A DNA stretch of 64,000 nt from Roseitalea sp. (lineage in GTDB: Bacteria > Pseudomonadota > Alphaproteobacteria > Rhizobiales > Rhizobiaceae): assembly GCA_017642895.1 (NCBI GenBank), contig JAEPON010000007.1, positions 1-64,000 on the forward strand. The letters are read 5' to 3'. How positions within the stretch are numbered: the first letter of the stretch is position 1; every line of letters starts with the position of its first letter. Shown in pieces: positions 40,436 to 50,056 of the stretch. Made by a program: the position numbers and the translations under genes. Under the pieces are notes generated by a model that worked only from the letters and a program-made list of their open reading frames with translations, did no database searches and had not been told where the DNA came from.

Positions 40436-40999
40436 TCACGCGACCTTAATGCCTTCGGTTCCGGGTTCGGAGACGAGCTGATCGACCGAGCCGATCGCCC
40501 ACTTCTTGATCTGTTCTTCGAGTTCGCCGTTCAGGTTCCGCAGCTTCTCCATCTCCTCGACCAGCTTGTTCTTCTCGGCCTGTTGGAACTGGTCAAGCTT
40601 CTCCTGGAGCAGCTTGTTGTTTTCGCATACGGCCTGATAGTCATCGCCAATGTGGCTGTCGACCTTGGCCACCGCCTCGGCGACACGGCCATCGAGGCGC
40701 GCTTCCATTTCGGCGAGCTTGTCTTCCAGCCGGCGCAACTCGCCGGCACGCACGCCCGATGCCGTAAAGATGACGGCAAAGCCGCACAGGACCAGAAGAG
40801 CGATCGGGACAAGGGCGAGTGCATGCAGTGCATCGGCCAGCGCAGCCGGACCGATGTTGAACGCTCCAACCGCAAGAGTCGCGGCCGAAAGCAGGGCAAG
40901 AACGGCGCAGGCCATCTGGACGAGCGCGAGAAGCTTGCCCGATCCGTCCTTTTTGGGCGCGTCCGTTGCGTCCTTCTTCTTGCCACCCTTACCGGCCAT
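40436..40999 (-). CDS. Membrane protein with C-terminal coiled coil, function unknown
   Basis: 187 residues: a lysine-rich start (MAGKGGKKKDATDAPKKDG), two membrane helices (about 23-45 and 55-78), then a long coiled coil from LRRLEDKLAEMEARLDGRVAEAV to LEEQIKKWAI, ending with a short tail EPGTEGIKVA. Heptads are regular, so it should oligomerise in the cytoplasm. I recognise no family. It is 48 bases upstream of the cyclase gene in the same direction and may be cotranscribed with it. A scaffold or receptor-like partner is a possible role (inference). Confidence 0.75.
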   Translation of the reverse strand: MAGKGGKKKDATDAPKKDGSGKLLALVQMACAVLALLSAATLAVGAFNIGPAALADALHALALVPIALLVLCGFAVIFTASGVRAGELRRLEDKLAEMEARLDGRVAEAVAKVDSHIGDDYQAVCENNKLLQEKLDQFQQAEKNKLVEEMEKLRNLNGELEEQIKKWAIGSVDQLVSEPGTEGIKVA

Positions 41000-41227
41000 C
41001 TAAGCCCACCTTGCAAACCCGAGCGATGCGATGAACGGACATTTTGCAGATGCGCCGCTCCAGCCTGAAAACGGTAGATATGAACTCCGCACTCACGCTG
41101 CACGACGGCATCGTGGTCACCCAACGGAATACAACCGTGTTCCCCACTTCCCGAACGCTATGCTGGTCGTCTTAAAGAAGCGTAAAATGCCGCCGGTTTT
41201 CAGTCACGTGGCGGTTCTGCACCTTGT
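41000..41227. other. Spacer with promoter of the coiled-coil gene
   Basis: 228 bases between two leftward genes. I find no open reading frame with good codon use and no strong hairpin followed by Ts. It should contain the promoter of the 40436-40999 gene, but the elements are not clear. Confidence 0.4.
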
Positions 41228-41617
41228 TCAGGCGCCATCGAGCCGGGCCAGAACCTGATCGATGCTGCCGGTCAGCTTTTCAATCTGGCCGCGCAATTCG
41301 ACCAGTTGTTCGCGCGCGATCGTCACTTCGGTCCTGGCCGGCAACGTCTCGCCTGGCGATTCGCCGAGCCCGTTGATGAGCCATGTGGGGGACACGTTCA
41401 ACAGCCCGGCCAACATGAACAGCTTGTTGGAACGCGGTTCGGACCGGTCGCTTTCCCAGTTTTGCAGCGTTGCCGACTTGACGCCCAGCCGCCGCGCCAG
41501 TTGCGCGGTCGTCAATCCGGCCGTTTCGCGGGCCGACACGATGCGGCCGCCCAACGTGTCATTCATGTCGGCATGTTCGGCATCGGTTTTCGTGCTGGGG
41601 TCAAACGGCGACATCAT
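41228..41617 (-). CDS. XRE family helix-turn-helix regulator
   Basis: 129 residues. The helix-turn-helix (about 23-78) reads GGRIVSARETAGLTTAQLARRLGVKSATLQNWESDRSEPRSNKL with the second helix of the XRE family, followed by a helical tail (EQLVELRGQIEKLTGSIDQVLARLDGA) likely to form a coiled coil for dimerisation. No ligand domain. It is divergent from an ABC-2 transporter operon and its own upstream region carries GGAC palindromes (41672-41681, 41758-41770). Self-regulation and control of the transporter are plausible. Start could be ATG at 41617 or 41614, or the internal 41566. Confidence 0.88.
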   Translation of the reverse strand: MMSPFDPSTKTDAEHADMNDTLGGRIVSARETAGLTTAQLARRLGVKSATLQNWESDRSEPRSNKLFMLAGLLNVSPTWLINGLGESPGETLPARTEVTIAREQLVELRGQIEKLTGSIDQVLARLDGA

Positions 41618-41650
41618 GGTTCACGGCTCCATTGCGGGCTGACGGGGATC

Positions 41651-41770
41651 ATTGGACGGACATTGCGGCCGGACATGTCCGATTGCGACACGCACATGAC
41701 CGATAGGGACGAAGGATTTGCGACAGAGGCGCCGCAGCGGTTTGCTAACATCGCCGCGGACCAATTGTCC
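41651..41770. promoter_or_regulatory. Operator-like palindromes in the XRE / ABC transporter spacer
   Basis: Within the 254-base spacer: ATTGGACGGACATTG (41652-41666), a perfect palindrome GGACATGTCC (41672-41681), and GGACCAATTGTCC (41758-41770), which is an imperfect copy with the same GGAC/GTCC ends. Three related elements near a helix-turn-helix gene are the usual picture of a self-controlling repressor. The binding protein is inferred. Confidence 0.5.
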
Positions 41771-41871
41771 AATCACGGACCGGCACGTTTGCCGGTTTGG
41801 TTTGAACCCACGGGTTGCAATGGGCGGCAATCGGTCTATCTCCGCTGCGCACTCTCCAAACGGCCGCGATC

Positions 41872-42816
41872 ATGCCCGACCAAACCCACGTCCTGATATC
41901 GGCCAAGTCGGTCACCAAGACATACCAGGGCGGCTTTCAGGCGCTCAAGGGCGTCGATCTGGAGATTCTTGACGGTGAGATCATCGCGCTGCTCGGGCCG
42001 AACGGCGCCGGCAAGACCACGCTGATTTCGATCATTTGCGGGATTGTTACGGCATCATCGGGCGCGGTGACGGTTGCCGGCCACGACATCATCGACGCCT
42101 ATCGCAAGACACGCAGCCTGATCGGCCTCGTGCCGCAGGAACTGACGACGGACGCTTTCGAAAGCGTCTGGGCGACGGTTTGCTTCTCGCGCGGCCTGTT
42201 CGGCAAACCGCCCGATCCCGCCCATATCGAGAAGGTCCTCAGGGACCTGTCCCTTTGGGACAAGAAAGATGCCAAGATCATGCAGCTTTCAGGCGGCATG
42301 AAACGGCGCGTGATGATTGCCAAGGCACTGGCGCATGAGCCCCGCATCCTGTTTCTGGACGAGCCGACGGCGGGCGTCGATGTGGAACTGCGCAAGGACA
42401 TGTGGGCTGTCGTCGAGCGGCTGCGCTCCGATGGCGTCACCATCATCCTGACAACACACTATATCGAGGAAGCCGAAGCGATCGCCGACCGGATCGGCGT
42501 CATCAACAAGGGCGAGATCATCGTGGTCGAGGAAAAGGCCGCGCTGATGACGAAACTGGGCCGCAAGTCGCTCCGGCTTGACCTGGACGCGCCGATATCG
42601 GCGGTGCCGGACAATCTGTCGGCGTTTTCCGAAGCGCTTGAACTGTCGGAGGGCGGATCGGTCCTGACGTACAGCTATGACACGAGCGCGGAACGGACCG
42701 GCATCACGCGGCTTCTGGCCGGCCTTGCCGAGGCAGACATACGCGTTGCGGACTTGTCGACAAGCCAAAGCTCGCTCGAAGACATTTTCGTCGATCTCGT
42801 CAGGGAGCGGACATGA
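41872..42816 (+). CDS. ABC transporter ATP-binding protein (YadG-like)
   Basis: 314 residues. Walker [17 protein letters not shown] (about 42), signature [15 protein letters not shown], Walker [13 protein letters not shown], and switch [19 protein letters not shown]. The C-terminal domain (about 225-314) is typical of ABC-2 exporters of the YadG/YadH group. The ATG at 41872 begins the conserved start; upstream in-frame sequence lies in the operator region. A four-base overlap joins it to the permease. Substrate unknown. Confidence 0.93.
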   Translation: MPDQTHVLISAKSVTKTYQGGFQALKGVDLEILDGEIIALLGPNGAGKTTLISIICGIVTASSGAVTVAGHDIIDAYRKTRSLIGLVPQELTTDAFESVWATVCFSRGLFGKPPDPAHIEKVLRDLSLWDKKDAKIMQLSGGMKRRVMIAKALAHEPRILFLDEPTAGVDVELRKDMWAVVERLRSDGVTIILTTHYIEEAEAIADRIGVINKGEIIVVEEKAALMTKLGRKSLRLDLDAPISAVPDNLSAFSEALELSEGGSVLTYSYDTSAERTGITRLLAGLAEADIRVADLSTSQSSLEDIFVDLVRERT

Positions 42817-43574
42817 ACGGCCGGGCCATTCTTGCAATCTACCAGTATGAAATGGCGCGGATGTGGCGCACGATCGGCCAGAGCGTCGTCTCGCCCGTGC
42901 TGTCGACATCGCTCTATTTCATCGTCTTCGGCGCGGCCATCGGCTCGCAGATGCAGCAGATCGACGGCGTTTCCTACGGCGCGTTCCTCGTCCCCGGCCT
43001 CGTCATGCTGTCGCTTCTGACGCAAAGCGTCTCCAACGCCGCCTTCGGCATCTATTTCCCGAAGTTCACGGGCACGATCTACGAGGTCTTGTCCGCGCCG
43101 GTTTCGGCATTCGAGATCTTGTGCGGTTATGTGGGGGCTGCGGCAACCAAGTCGCTGATCCTGGGCGCGATCATCCTCGCCACGGCGACCTTGTTCGTCG
43201 ATCTTCAGATCGCCCATCCGTTCTGGATGCTGTTCTTCCTCGTCCTGACGGCGGTCACCTTTTCGCTTCTGGGCTTCATCATCGGCATCTGGGCCGACGG
43301 ATTCGACCAGTTGCAGATCGTGCCACTTCTGGTGATCACGCCGCTGGTCTTTCTGGGCGGCAGCTTTTACTCGATCTCGATGCTGCCGGAGTTCTGGCAG
43401 ACCGTGACGCTGTTCAATCCGGTGCTTTATCTGGTCAGCGGCTTTCGCTGGAGCTTTTACGAGATTTCCGATGTCAGCCCGATGATCTCCATCGTCGCGA
43501 TCCTTGCTTTCCTGACCGTGTGCTGCACGATCATCTGGTGGATCTTCAAGACCGGCTACCGTCTGAAGAGCTGA
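42813..43574 (+). CDS. ABC-2 transporter permease (YadH-like)
   Basis: 253 residues with six membrane helices. The N-terminal connector [40 protein letters not shown], the conserved [42 protein letters not shown], and the [37 protein letters not shown] near the end match the YadH group. It starts with ATGA overlapping the ATPase stop. It converges on the DUF1801 gene with six bases between. Confidence 0.93.
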   Translation: MNGRAILAIYQYEMARMWRTIGQSVVSPVLSTSLYFIVFGAAIGSQMQQIDGVSYGAFLVPGLVMLSLLTQSVSNAAFGIYFPKFTGTIYEVLSAPVSAFEILCGYVGAAATKSLILGAIILATATLFVDLQIAHPFWMLFFLVLTAVTFSLLGFIIGIWADGFDQLQIVPLLVITPLVFLGGSFYSISMLPEFWQTVTLFNPVLYLVSGFRWSFYEISDVSPMISIVAILAFLTVCCTIIWWIFKTGYRLKS

Positions 43575-43580
43575 CCGACA

Positions 43581-44009
43581 TCACAGCGTGTGGTCGGGAT
43601 GAAGCCGCTGCATCGCGGCAAAATCTGCCGCAGCGATCTGTTCGAGAACGCCCAGATCGATGTTCTTTAGCCGGCCGAGATAAAGACACGAGACCGAGTG
43701 CCGATGCGGGCCGAGCTTTTCGAGAAGACCGGAATGGTTCTTGACGCCGGTCATCGCATAGATGACCAGATTGGCCTTGCGCGGCGAGAAACCGGTCATG
43801 AAGAAGCGGTGGCGGCTGCCATCGGCGCGCTGATAGTCATATTCACCGTAGCCGATGAGACTGTCGCCCCACATCAGCGGCGTCGCGCCGGTGACACGGT
43901 TCATCATGTTCAGAACCGTCGCCGCATCCTCGCGCCGCCCGGCATTTTCGACCGACGCGATGAACGCATCGACCGAAGCGCCGGTCGGCTGCGTCTTCAT
44001 CTCGCTCAC
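43581..44009 (-). CDS. DUF1801 domain protein (YdhG-like)
   Basis: 142 residues from a GTG whose next codons read [19 protein letters not shown], the usual start of DUF1801 proteins; an ATG at 44000 is possible. The core [26 protein letters not shown] and [20 protein letters not shown] and [22 protein letters not shown] are diagnostic. The GTG overlaps the pdxH stop by four bases, so translation is coupled. The function of the family is unknown; an iron or small-molecule carrier fold has been suggested for relatives. Confidence 0.85.
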   Translation of the reverse strand: MSEMKTQPTGASVDAFIASVENAGRREDAATVLNMMNRVTGATPLMWGDSLIGYGEYDYQRADGSRHRFFMTGFSPRKANLVIYAMTGVKNHSGLLEKLGPHRHSVSCLYLGRLKNIDLGVLEQIAAADFAAMQRLHPDHTL

Positions 44010-44629
44010 GGATAAAACCGCTCGGTCTGCCAGTCCGCGGCGTCGCCGTCGCGCGTGAAGACGAACCGGTCGTGCAGCCGGAACTTGCCGTCCTTCCAGA
44101 ACTCCAGATAGGTCGGCGACAGGCGAAAACCGGACCAATGCGGCGGGCGCGGAATGTCGCCAATGGCATATTTGGCGGTGAAGCGGGCCACTTCCTTTTC
44201 CAGCGCGAACTTGCTTTCGAGCGGGCGCGACTGACGCGACGCCCACGCGCCGATGCGGCTGCCGCGCGGGCGCGAGGCGTAATAGGTGTCGGCCTCCTCA
44301 TCGCCAACGATCGTCACCGGCCCGCGCAGGCGCACCTGGCGGCGCAGGCTCTTCCAGTGAAAGCACATGGCCGCTTGCCGGTTGGCCAGCAGTTCGCCGC
44401 CCTTCTGGCTTTCGAAGTTGGTGTAGAAGACAAAGCCGCGTTCATCAAAGCCCTTCAGCAGGATCATCCGCACATTGGGCAGCCCGTTCTCGTCGGCGGT
44501 TGCCAGCGAAAACGCATTGGGGTCGTTCGGTTCGGTTTTTTCGGCCTCCGCCAGCCAGTCGGCAAACAGGCCGAAAGGGTCGGTTTCGGTCGCGGGATCA
44601 CGTTCTGTTAACCGGGCCTCGGGCATCAT
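44006..44629 (-). CDS. pdxH: Pyridoxamine 5'-phosphate oxidase
   Basis: 207 residues. The FMN site is in [29 protein letters not shown] and the substrate region in [43 protein letters not shown]; the C-terminal WQTERFYP is the invariant tail. It oxidises pyridoxine- and pyridoxamine phosphate to PLP. Two ATG codons (44629, 44626) are equally good starts. It is divergent from the lipoprotein gene across 78 bases. Confidence 0.96.
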   Translation of the reverse strand: MMPEARLTERDPATETDPFGLFADWLAEAEKTEPNDPNAFSLATADENGLPNVRMILLKGFDERGFVFYTNFESQKGGELLANRQAAMCFHWKSLRRQVRLRGPVTIVGDEEADTYYASRPRGSRIGAWASRQSRPLESKFALEKEVARFTAKYAIGDIPRPPHWSGFRLSPTYLEFWKDGKFRLHDRFVFTRDGDAADWQTERFYP

Positions 44630-44707
44630 CTGTCTCTGGTTATGGGGTTTGTCGGGGTTGCGGTTTTGACCGCCAGTCATCGTGTCAGTTCCAAATTCAC
44701 GGCCCGT

Positions 44708-45199
44708 ATGCGGGCTGTCAAGGCGCACGGCGTCGCAATCGGCAGAACCGCGATTGCCGCCGGTGTCCTGTCGGCGCTGGCCGGCTGCGCGGTGGGCGGC
44801 AATCCGATCGACGATGCCATCTCCACCAGTGCCATCTCGCTTGCCGATCCTGCGCCTTCGATCGCCTCCGATCCGTTTGCGCAACAGCGCGCCGACGATC
44901 CGGGCGATACCGACCGGCTGATCGACGAGGATACGATCCGCCTTGCCGTGACGACCGCCGATCTGGGCAAACTCGATGATGGCGCCCTGCCCTGGGCAAG
45001 CGCCGCCACCGGGTCACGCGGCACGATCAGTCAGATCAGCCAGAGCGAACTGGCCGGTCAGACCTGCCGCAGCTTTTCGGCGACGCGCAACGCCTATGAT
45101 GGCGTGACGCTGTATCAGGGCGAGGTGTGCCTCGATCCCCGTTCGGGCTGGTGGACGCGCAGCCTGGCGCCGGCCGGCACACCGCAAGAGGCGGGCTAA
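44708..45199 (+). CDS. RT0821/Lpp0805-family surface lipoprotein
   Basis: 163 residues from the ATG at 44708. Signal with lipobox: [14 protein letters not shown], followed by AVGGNPIDD. The mature protein has the conserved tail [33 protein letters not shown], known from Rickettsia (RT0821) and Legionella surface antigens. In rhizobia it sits between pdxH and a DnaJ-like gene as here. The two cysteines in the tail may form a disulfide. Function unknown. Confidence 0.87.
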   Translation: MRAVKAHGVAIGRTAIAAGVLSALAGCAVGGNPIDDAISTSAISLADPAPSIASDPFAQQRADDPGDTDRLIDEDTIRLAVTTADLGKLDDGALPWASAATGSRGTISQISQSELAGQTCRSFSATRNAYDGVTLYQGEVCLDPRSGWWTRSLAPAGTPQEAG

Positions 45200-45273
45200 G
45201 CCGCTCATCGCAGGCTGGAATTTGGCCACGCCATTCCCCATATCGACGCAGACGACTGACATTGGAGGGATTG

Positions 45274-46257
45274 ATGCGCGATCCTTATGCGGTTCTCGGC
45301 GTCTCCAAGACGGCGAGTGCGGCGGAGATCAAGTCCGCCTTCCGCAAGCTGGCAAAGAAGTATCATCCGGACGCCAATCCGGACAACGCGAAGGCCAAGG
45401 AGCGTTTCGCGGAGGCGTCGCGCGCCTATGAGATCGTCGGAGACGCGGACAAGCGCTCAAAGTTCGATCGTGGTGAGATCGATGCCGAGGGACGCGAGAC
45501 GTTTCATGGTTACCCGGGCGGCAATGGCTTCACCGGAACCGACGGGTTCGATGACCTTTTCGGCGGCCGGGCGCGGGGGCAGGCCCATGCCGGCGGACTT
45601 GATGCCGAGGACATTCTGAAATCGGTGTTTGGCGGCCGCTTCGGCGGTGCGCAGGCCGGCGGCGCGCGCCGCGGTTTCTCGCAAGCCGAGTTCGAAACCA
45701 TGTTTGGCGATCCGCCCGGCGGCGGGCACGCACGCCAGAGCCGCGCCACACCGCCCAAGGGCCGCGACATCGAAATGCCGTTGACGGTGCCGCTCGGCGA
45801 TGTGACCGGCGGCGGCAAGGCGAAACTGACGCTCAAAGACGGCCGCGCCATCGCCGTGACCGTGCCCAAAGGCGTGCAGGACGGTCAGGTTATCCGGCTC
45901 AAGGGTCAGGGTGAAGCCGGCCCGGCCGGCCATCGCGGCGACCTGTTGGCCAAGGTGCGCATCAAGCCGGAGCCCGGCATGCGGATCGACGGCCACGCCA
46001 TCCATGTCGACACGGATATCGACCTGAAGACCGCCGTACGCGGCGGCAAGGCGACGGTGCAAACGCCGGACGGCAAGATCGCCGTCAAGATCGCGCCCTG
46101 GACATCGTCGGGCCAGTCGCTGCGCGTGCCGGGCCGCGGCCTGCCGCAAAAATCGGGCAAGCGTGGCGATCTGTTCGCGGTGGTGCGCATCGCGCTCGAC
46201 GAAGCGGATCGTGAGGCGCTGGAACAGCTTTTTACCGACGAGGCCGCCAGGGACTGA
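45274..46257 (+). CDS. DnaJ-like chaperone (J domain plus C-terminal peptide-binding domains, CbpA-type)
   Basis: 327 residues. J domain at 1-70 with HPD (KKYHPDANP), a Gly/Phe-rich linker (about 75-145), then the beta domains from IEMPLTVPLGDVTGGGKAKLTL. There is no zinc-finger CxxCxGxG repeat, so it is a type II protein like CbpA rather than DnaJ itself. Start ATG is six bases after GGAGGGA. It would stimulate DnaK or another Hsp70. It lies 74 bases after the lipoprotein gene and 96 before fabI. Confidence 0.92.
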   Translation: MRDPYAVLGVSKTASAAEIKSAFRKLAKKYHPDANPDNAKAKERFAEASRAYEIVGDADKRSKFDRGEIDAEGRETFHGYPGGNGFTGTDGFDDLFGGRARGQAHAGGLDAEDILKSVFGGRFGGAQAGGARRGFSQAEFETMFGDPPGGGHARQSRATPPKGRDIEMPLTVPLGDVTGGGKAKLTLKDGRAIAVTVPKGVQDGQVIRLKGQGEAGPAGHRGDLLAKVRIKPEPGMRIDGHAIHVDTDIDLKTAVRGGKATVQTPDGKIAVKIAPWTSSGQSLRVPGRGLPQKSGKRGDLFAVVRIALDEADREALEQLFTDEAARD

Positions 46258-46353
46258 AGCGCCCCCTGCCCCGTCCCGATTGCGCTTGAAGCGCCAAGAC
46301 CTTCGTGCGATATGCCCGGTCGATGAAGTGACGAGGGTATGGAGCGGCCTTTC

Positions 46354-47166
46354 ATGAGCATGGGTTCGGGCCTGATGAAGGGCAAGCGCGGCTTGGTGAT
46401 CGGCCTTGCCAACAACCGTTCGGTCGCTTGGGGCATCGCCAAATCCTGCGCAGCTCATGGTGCTGAACTGGCGCTGAGCTACCAGGGCGATGCGCTGCGC
46501 CGCCGCGTTGAACCGCTCGCGCAGGAGCTCAACGCGTTGGTCGCCGGCCATCTCGACGTGACCGAGCCCAGTTCGCTGGATGCGGTCTTCGCGCATCTTG
46601 AAAAGACCTGGGGCCGGCTCGATTTCCTCGTCCACGCCGTGGCCTTTTCCGACAAGGACGAATTGACCGGCCGCTACCTCGACACCTCTCGCGAGAATTT
46701 CAACCGGTCGATGGACATCTCGGTCTATTCGCTGACCGAGCTTGCGCGCCGCGCCGAACCCTTGATGACAAATGGCGGCTCGATCCTGACGCTGACCTAT
46801 TACGGCGCCGAAAAGGTCATGCCGCACTACAATGTGATGGGCGTTGCCAAGGCCGCGCTCGAAGCGAGCGTGCGTTATCTCGCCGTCGATCTCGGCCCGC
46901 AGGGCATCCGCGTCAATGCCGTTTCGGCCGGGCCGATCAAGACGCTGGCCGCCTCGGGCATCGGCGATTTTCGCTACATCCTGAAATGGAACGAATACAA
47001 TTCGCCGCTGCGCAAGACCGTCAGCACCGATGAGGTGGGCGATGCCGCGCTCTATCTTTTGAGCGATTTGTCACGCGCGGTCACCGGCGAAGTGCATCAC
47101 GTCGATAGCGGTTATCATGTGGTCGGCATGAAGGCCGTCGATGCGCCCGACATGACCAAGCAATAG
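46354..47166 (+). CDS. fabI: Enoyl-[acyl-carrier-protein] reductase (NADH)
   Basis: 270 residues from the ATG at 46354, matching relatives that start GLMKGKRGLVIGLANNRS; an ATG at 46339 is possible but its ribosome site is too close. The catalytic pair is Tyr159 and Lys166 (YNVMGVAK), with a further Tyr in LTYYGAEK. It performs the last step of each fatty-acid elongation cycle and is the triclosan and isoniazid-type target in other bacteria. The order DnaJ-like, fabI, phosphatase, aroC, ribB is conserved in rhizobia. Confidence 0.95.
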   Translation: MSMGSGLMKGKRGLVIGLANNRSVAWGIAKSCAAHGAELALSYQGDALRRRVEPLAQELNALVAGHLDVTEPSSLDAVFAHLEKTWGRLDFLVHAVAFSDKDELTGRYLDTSRENFNRSMDISVYSLTELARRAEPLMTNGGSILTLTYYGAEKVMPHYNVMGVAKAALEASVRYLAVDLGPQGIRVNAVSAGPIKTLAASGIGDFRYILKWNEYNSPLRKTVSTDEVGDAALYLLSDLSRAVTGEVHHVDSGYHVVGMKAVDAPDMTKQ

Positions 47167-47202
47167 AGACCGAGAAACGGCAGGCAACGTTCAACAACCG
47201 AC

Positions 47203-47793
47203 ATGAAACCTGCCCATCCCTTCTACATGATCCGCCATGGCGAGACGGACTGGAACCGCGAGCAACGTTTCCAGGGCCAGATGGACATTGCCGTCAACGC
47301 CACGGGACGTGAGCAGGCGGCCGCCTATGCCGGCATGCTCGCGGGCGAGCGCGATGACTGGTCCGGCTGGCGCTTTGTGGCCAGCCCCCTGTCGCGCACC
47401 CGAACGACCATGGATATCCTGCGCGAAGGGCTCGGCCTTGCACCGAGCGGCTACGAACTGGACGATGATCTCAAAGAGGTGACTTTCGGCGATTGGGAAG
47501 GCCACAAACTGGACGAGCTGCGCAAAAAGGTGCCGCATCTGGTCGCCGCGCGGAAGGCGGACAAATGGAACTTCGTGGCGCCCGGCGGCGAGAGTTATGC
47601 GCTGGCCGTTCACCGCGTCCGGCGTTTTCTCGAGCGTCTGGAAAGTCCCAGCCTGATTGTCACCCATGGCGGCATCATTCGTGGCACGCGCCACCTCATC
47701 GAAGCCATTGAAGGCGATACGGCCGTGCGCGGACGCATTCCCCAGGACAATATCTACCGTTTTGACGGACAGGCCGGCCGCTGGCTGCGCTGA
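47203..47793 (+). CDS. Histidine phosphatase family protein
   Basis: 196 residues with the RHG catalytic motif FYMIRHGETDWNREQRFQG and the second catalytic His in LIVTHGGIIRGT; the middle SPLSRTRTTMDILREGLGL has the third conserved Arg. These enzymes range from phosphoglycerate mutases to phosphatases; the substrate cannot be told. It lies 36 bases after fabI and 57 before aroC, probably within the same operon. Confidence 0.92.
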   Translation: MKPAHPFYMIRHGETDWNREQRFQGQMDIAVNATGREQAAAYAGMLAGERDDWSGWRFVASPLSRTRTTMDILREGLGLAPSGYELDDDLKEVTFGDWEGHKLDELRKKVPHLVAARKADKWNFVAPGGESYALAVHRVRRFLERLESPSLIVTHGGIIRGTRHLIEAIEGDTAVRGRIPQDNIYRFDGQAGRWLR

Positions 47794-47850
47794 CCGGCTT
47801 TGCATCGCGGCGCGGCTCGTCTACAAGCCCGGTGAACTCCGGAACCCATC

Positions 47851-48948
47851 ATGTCGCACAACACATTCGGTCATTTGTTTCGTGTCACGACCTGGGGCGA
47901 AAGCCACGGGCCGGCGCTCGGCTGCATCGTCGATGGCTGCCCGCCGGGCATCCGCTTCACAGCCGTCGAAATCCAGTCGTTTCTCGACAAGCGCAAGCCG
48001 GGCCAATCGAAATTCACCACGCAACGCCGCGAGGCCGACCAGGTGCGCGTCCTTTCGGGCTTCGTCCCAGACGAGGACGAGCCGGACACGCTGATCACCA
48101 CCGGCACGCCCGTCTCCATGCTGATCGAAAACACCGACCAGCGCTCCAAGGACTATTCGGAGATCAAGACGCGCTACCGGCCCGGCCATGCCGATTTCAC
48201 CTATGACACGAAGTACGGCCTGCGCGATTATCGTGGCGGCGGGCGGTCATCGGCGCGCGAGACCGCGGCCCGGGTCGCCGCCGGCGCGCTGGCGCGCAAG
48301 GTCGTTCCGGGCATGCAGGTGCGCGGCGCGCTCGTTGCGATGGGCACCGAACGGATCGACCGAGCCAACTGGGACTGGGATGCGGTCGACCAAAACCCGT
48401 TCTTCTGCCCCGATCCCGGGGCGGTCGACCGGTTCGCCGACTATCTCGACGCGATCCGCAAGGACGGCTCGTCCGTCGGTGCGGTGATCGAAGTGGTGGC
48501 GACGGGCGTGCCCGCCGGGCTCGGCGCGCCGATCTATGCCAAGCTCGATCAGGACATCGCCTCGCACCTGATGTCGATCAACGCGGTCAAGGGCGTGGAG
48601 ATCGGCAACGGGTTCGAGGCGGCGACTTTGCGCGGCGAAGACAATGCCGACGAGATGCGCATCGGCGATGACGGCAAGCCGGTGTTCCTTACCAACAAGG
48701 CGGGCGGCGTTCTGGGCGGCATTTCGACCGGCGAGCCGGTGGTTGCGCGGTTCGCGGTCAAGCCCACCTCGTCGATCCTGACGCCCACCAAATCGGTCAC
48801 CAAATCCGGCGAGGAAGTCGACGTGCAGACCAAGGGCCGGCACGATCCGTGCGTTGGCATCCGCGCGGTTCCGATCGGCGAAGCGATGGTCGCCTGCGCC
48901 ATTGCCGACCATTACCTGCGGCACCGCGGCCAGACCGGCCGGATTTGA
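47851..48948 (+). CDS. aroC: Chorismate synthase
   Basis: 365 residues, full length. Signatures are [18 protein letters not shown] at the start, [39 protein letters not shown], and the end [27 protein letters not shown]. It makes chorismate from EPSP using reduced FMN. It is followed after ten bases by ribB, whose product is on the route to the flavin it needs. Confidence 0.97.
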   Translation: MSHNTFGHLFRVTTWGESHGPALGCIVDGCPPGIRFTAVEIQSFLDKRKPGQSKFTTQRREADQVRVLSGFVPDEDEPDTLITTGTPVSMLIENTDQRSKDYSEIKTRYRPGHADFTYDTKYGLRDYRGGGRSSARETAARVAAGALARKVVPGMQVRGALVAMGTERIDRANWDWDAVDQNPFFCPDPGAVDRFADYLDAIRKDGSSVGAVIEVVATGVPAGLGAPIYAKLDQDIASHLMSINAVKGVEIGNGFEAATLRGEDNADEMRIGDDGKPVFLTNKAGGVLGGISTGEPVVARFAVKPTSSILTPTKSVTKSGEEVDVQTKGRHDPCVGIRAVPIGEAMVACAIADHYLRHRGQTGRI

Positions 48949-48958
48949 GGACATTGCG

Positions 48959-50056
48959 ATGAATTACGATCAGGCCAGCGTGGTCGAGGCGCTCCGCGCC
49001 TTCGAAAGAGGCGAGATCGTCGTCGTCATGGATGATGACGGGCGCGAAAACGAGGGTGACCTGATCGTTGCGGCCGTGCACACCACGCCCGAGAAGATGG
49101 CCTTCATCGTGCGGCACACATCGGGCATTGTCTGCGCGCCGATGCCGCCTGAAGAAGCCAGACGGCTGAACCTTGCGCCAATGGTCGCCGAGAACACCGA
49201 CGCCAAGGGCACCGCCTTCACCGTCTCGGTCGATTACAGGCATGGCACGACCACCGGCATCTCCGCCGACGACCGCACGGCCACGGTGCGCAACCTGGCC
49301 AATCCCAACGCGGCAGCCGAGGACTTCAACAGGCCCGGCCACATCTTTCCGCTTGTAGCGCGCGAGGGCGGCGTGCTGATGCGGTCCGGCCATACCGAAG
49401 CGGCCGTGGACCTTTGCCGTCTGGCCGACCTGCCGCCCATCGGCGTGATCTCGGAACTGGTCAATGATGACGGCACGGTGATGCGCGGACCGCAGGTGAC
49501 CGGTTTCGCCGAGGCGCATGGCTTGAAGATGGTGTCAGTTGCCGATCTGATCGCCTACCGGCAGCGGCAGGAAACGCTGGTCGAGCGGGTTGATGAAAGC
49601 CATGTGGAGACGGCCGCCGGGCCAGCCACCGCCCATGCCTACACGCTGCCCTGGGACCCGATGCAACATCTTGCGATCGTCGCCGGCGACATTCGCGACG
49701 GCCAGCAAGTGCCCGTCCGGCTGCACCTTGAAAGCGTGATCGATGACGTGTTCGGGCGCGAACGAGACCCCGTGTCGGTGCTCGAACGGATGATCGCCGA
49801 GCACGGCCGCGGCGTGGTCGTCTATCTGCGCGAAGGGTCTGTGGGTGTCGCCCATCACAGTTCAAGGCCGTTGACCGAAGACCATGCCGAGGCGCGCGAC
49901 CGGGAAAACCAGTGGCGCGAAATCGGCCTTGGCGCGCAGATCCTGCGCGATCTCGGCGTGGCGTCCATCCGGCTCTACTCAACCCGTGAGCGCCGCTATG
50001 TGGGCCTTGAAGGCTTCGGCATCCGGATTGTTTCGACCGAGCGGCTGGAGGGCTGA
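48959..50056 (+). CDS. ribB: 3,4-dihydroxy-2-butanone 4-phosphate synthase with degenerate GTP cyclohydrolase II domain (RibBX-type)
   Basis: 365 residues. The N-terminal DHBP synthase (about 1-205) is intact: MDDDGRENEGDLIVAA, MAFIVRHTSGIVCAPMP, HTEAAVDLCRLADLPP. The C-terminal half has the fold of GTP cyclohydrolase II but the three zinc cysteines are gone (the SECLTGD and CDC positions read LESVIDD and ERD) and the catalytic RQEGRGIGL is REGSVGVAH. It therefore makes only the four-carbon unit for riboflavin. The degenerate half is a known feature of many proteobacterial RibB proteins. A real ribA must be elsewhere. Confidence 0.93.
   Translation: MNYDQASVVEALRAFERGEIVVVMDDDGRENEGDLIVAAVHTTPEKMAFIVRHTSGIVCAPMPPEEARRLNLAPMVAENTDAKGTAFTVSVDYRHGTTTGISADDRTATVRNLANPNAAAEDFNRPGHIFPLVAREGGVLMRSGHTEAAVDLCRLADLPPIGVISELVNDDGTVMRGPQVTGFAEAHGLKMVSVADLIAYRQRQETLVERVDESHVETAAGPATAHAYTLPWDPMQHLAIVAGDIRDGQQVPVRLHLESVIDDVFGRERDPVSVLERMIAEHGRGVVVYLREGSVGVAHHSSRPLTEDHAEARDRENQWREIGLGAQILRDLGVASIRLYSTRERRYVGLEGFGIRIVSTERLEG

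Noticed and set aside
46282..46294. Palindrome GCGCTT-G-AAGCGC between the DnaJ-like gene and fabI as a terminator
   Set aside because: The loop is a single base and no T-run follows, so it cannot act as a normal terminator; it may be chance in GC-rich DNA.
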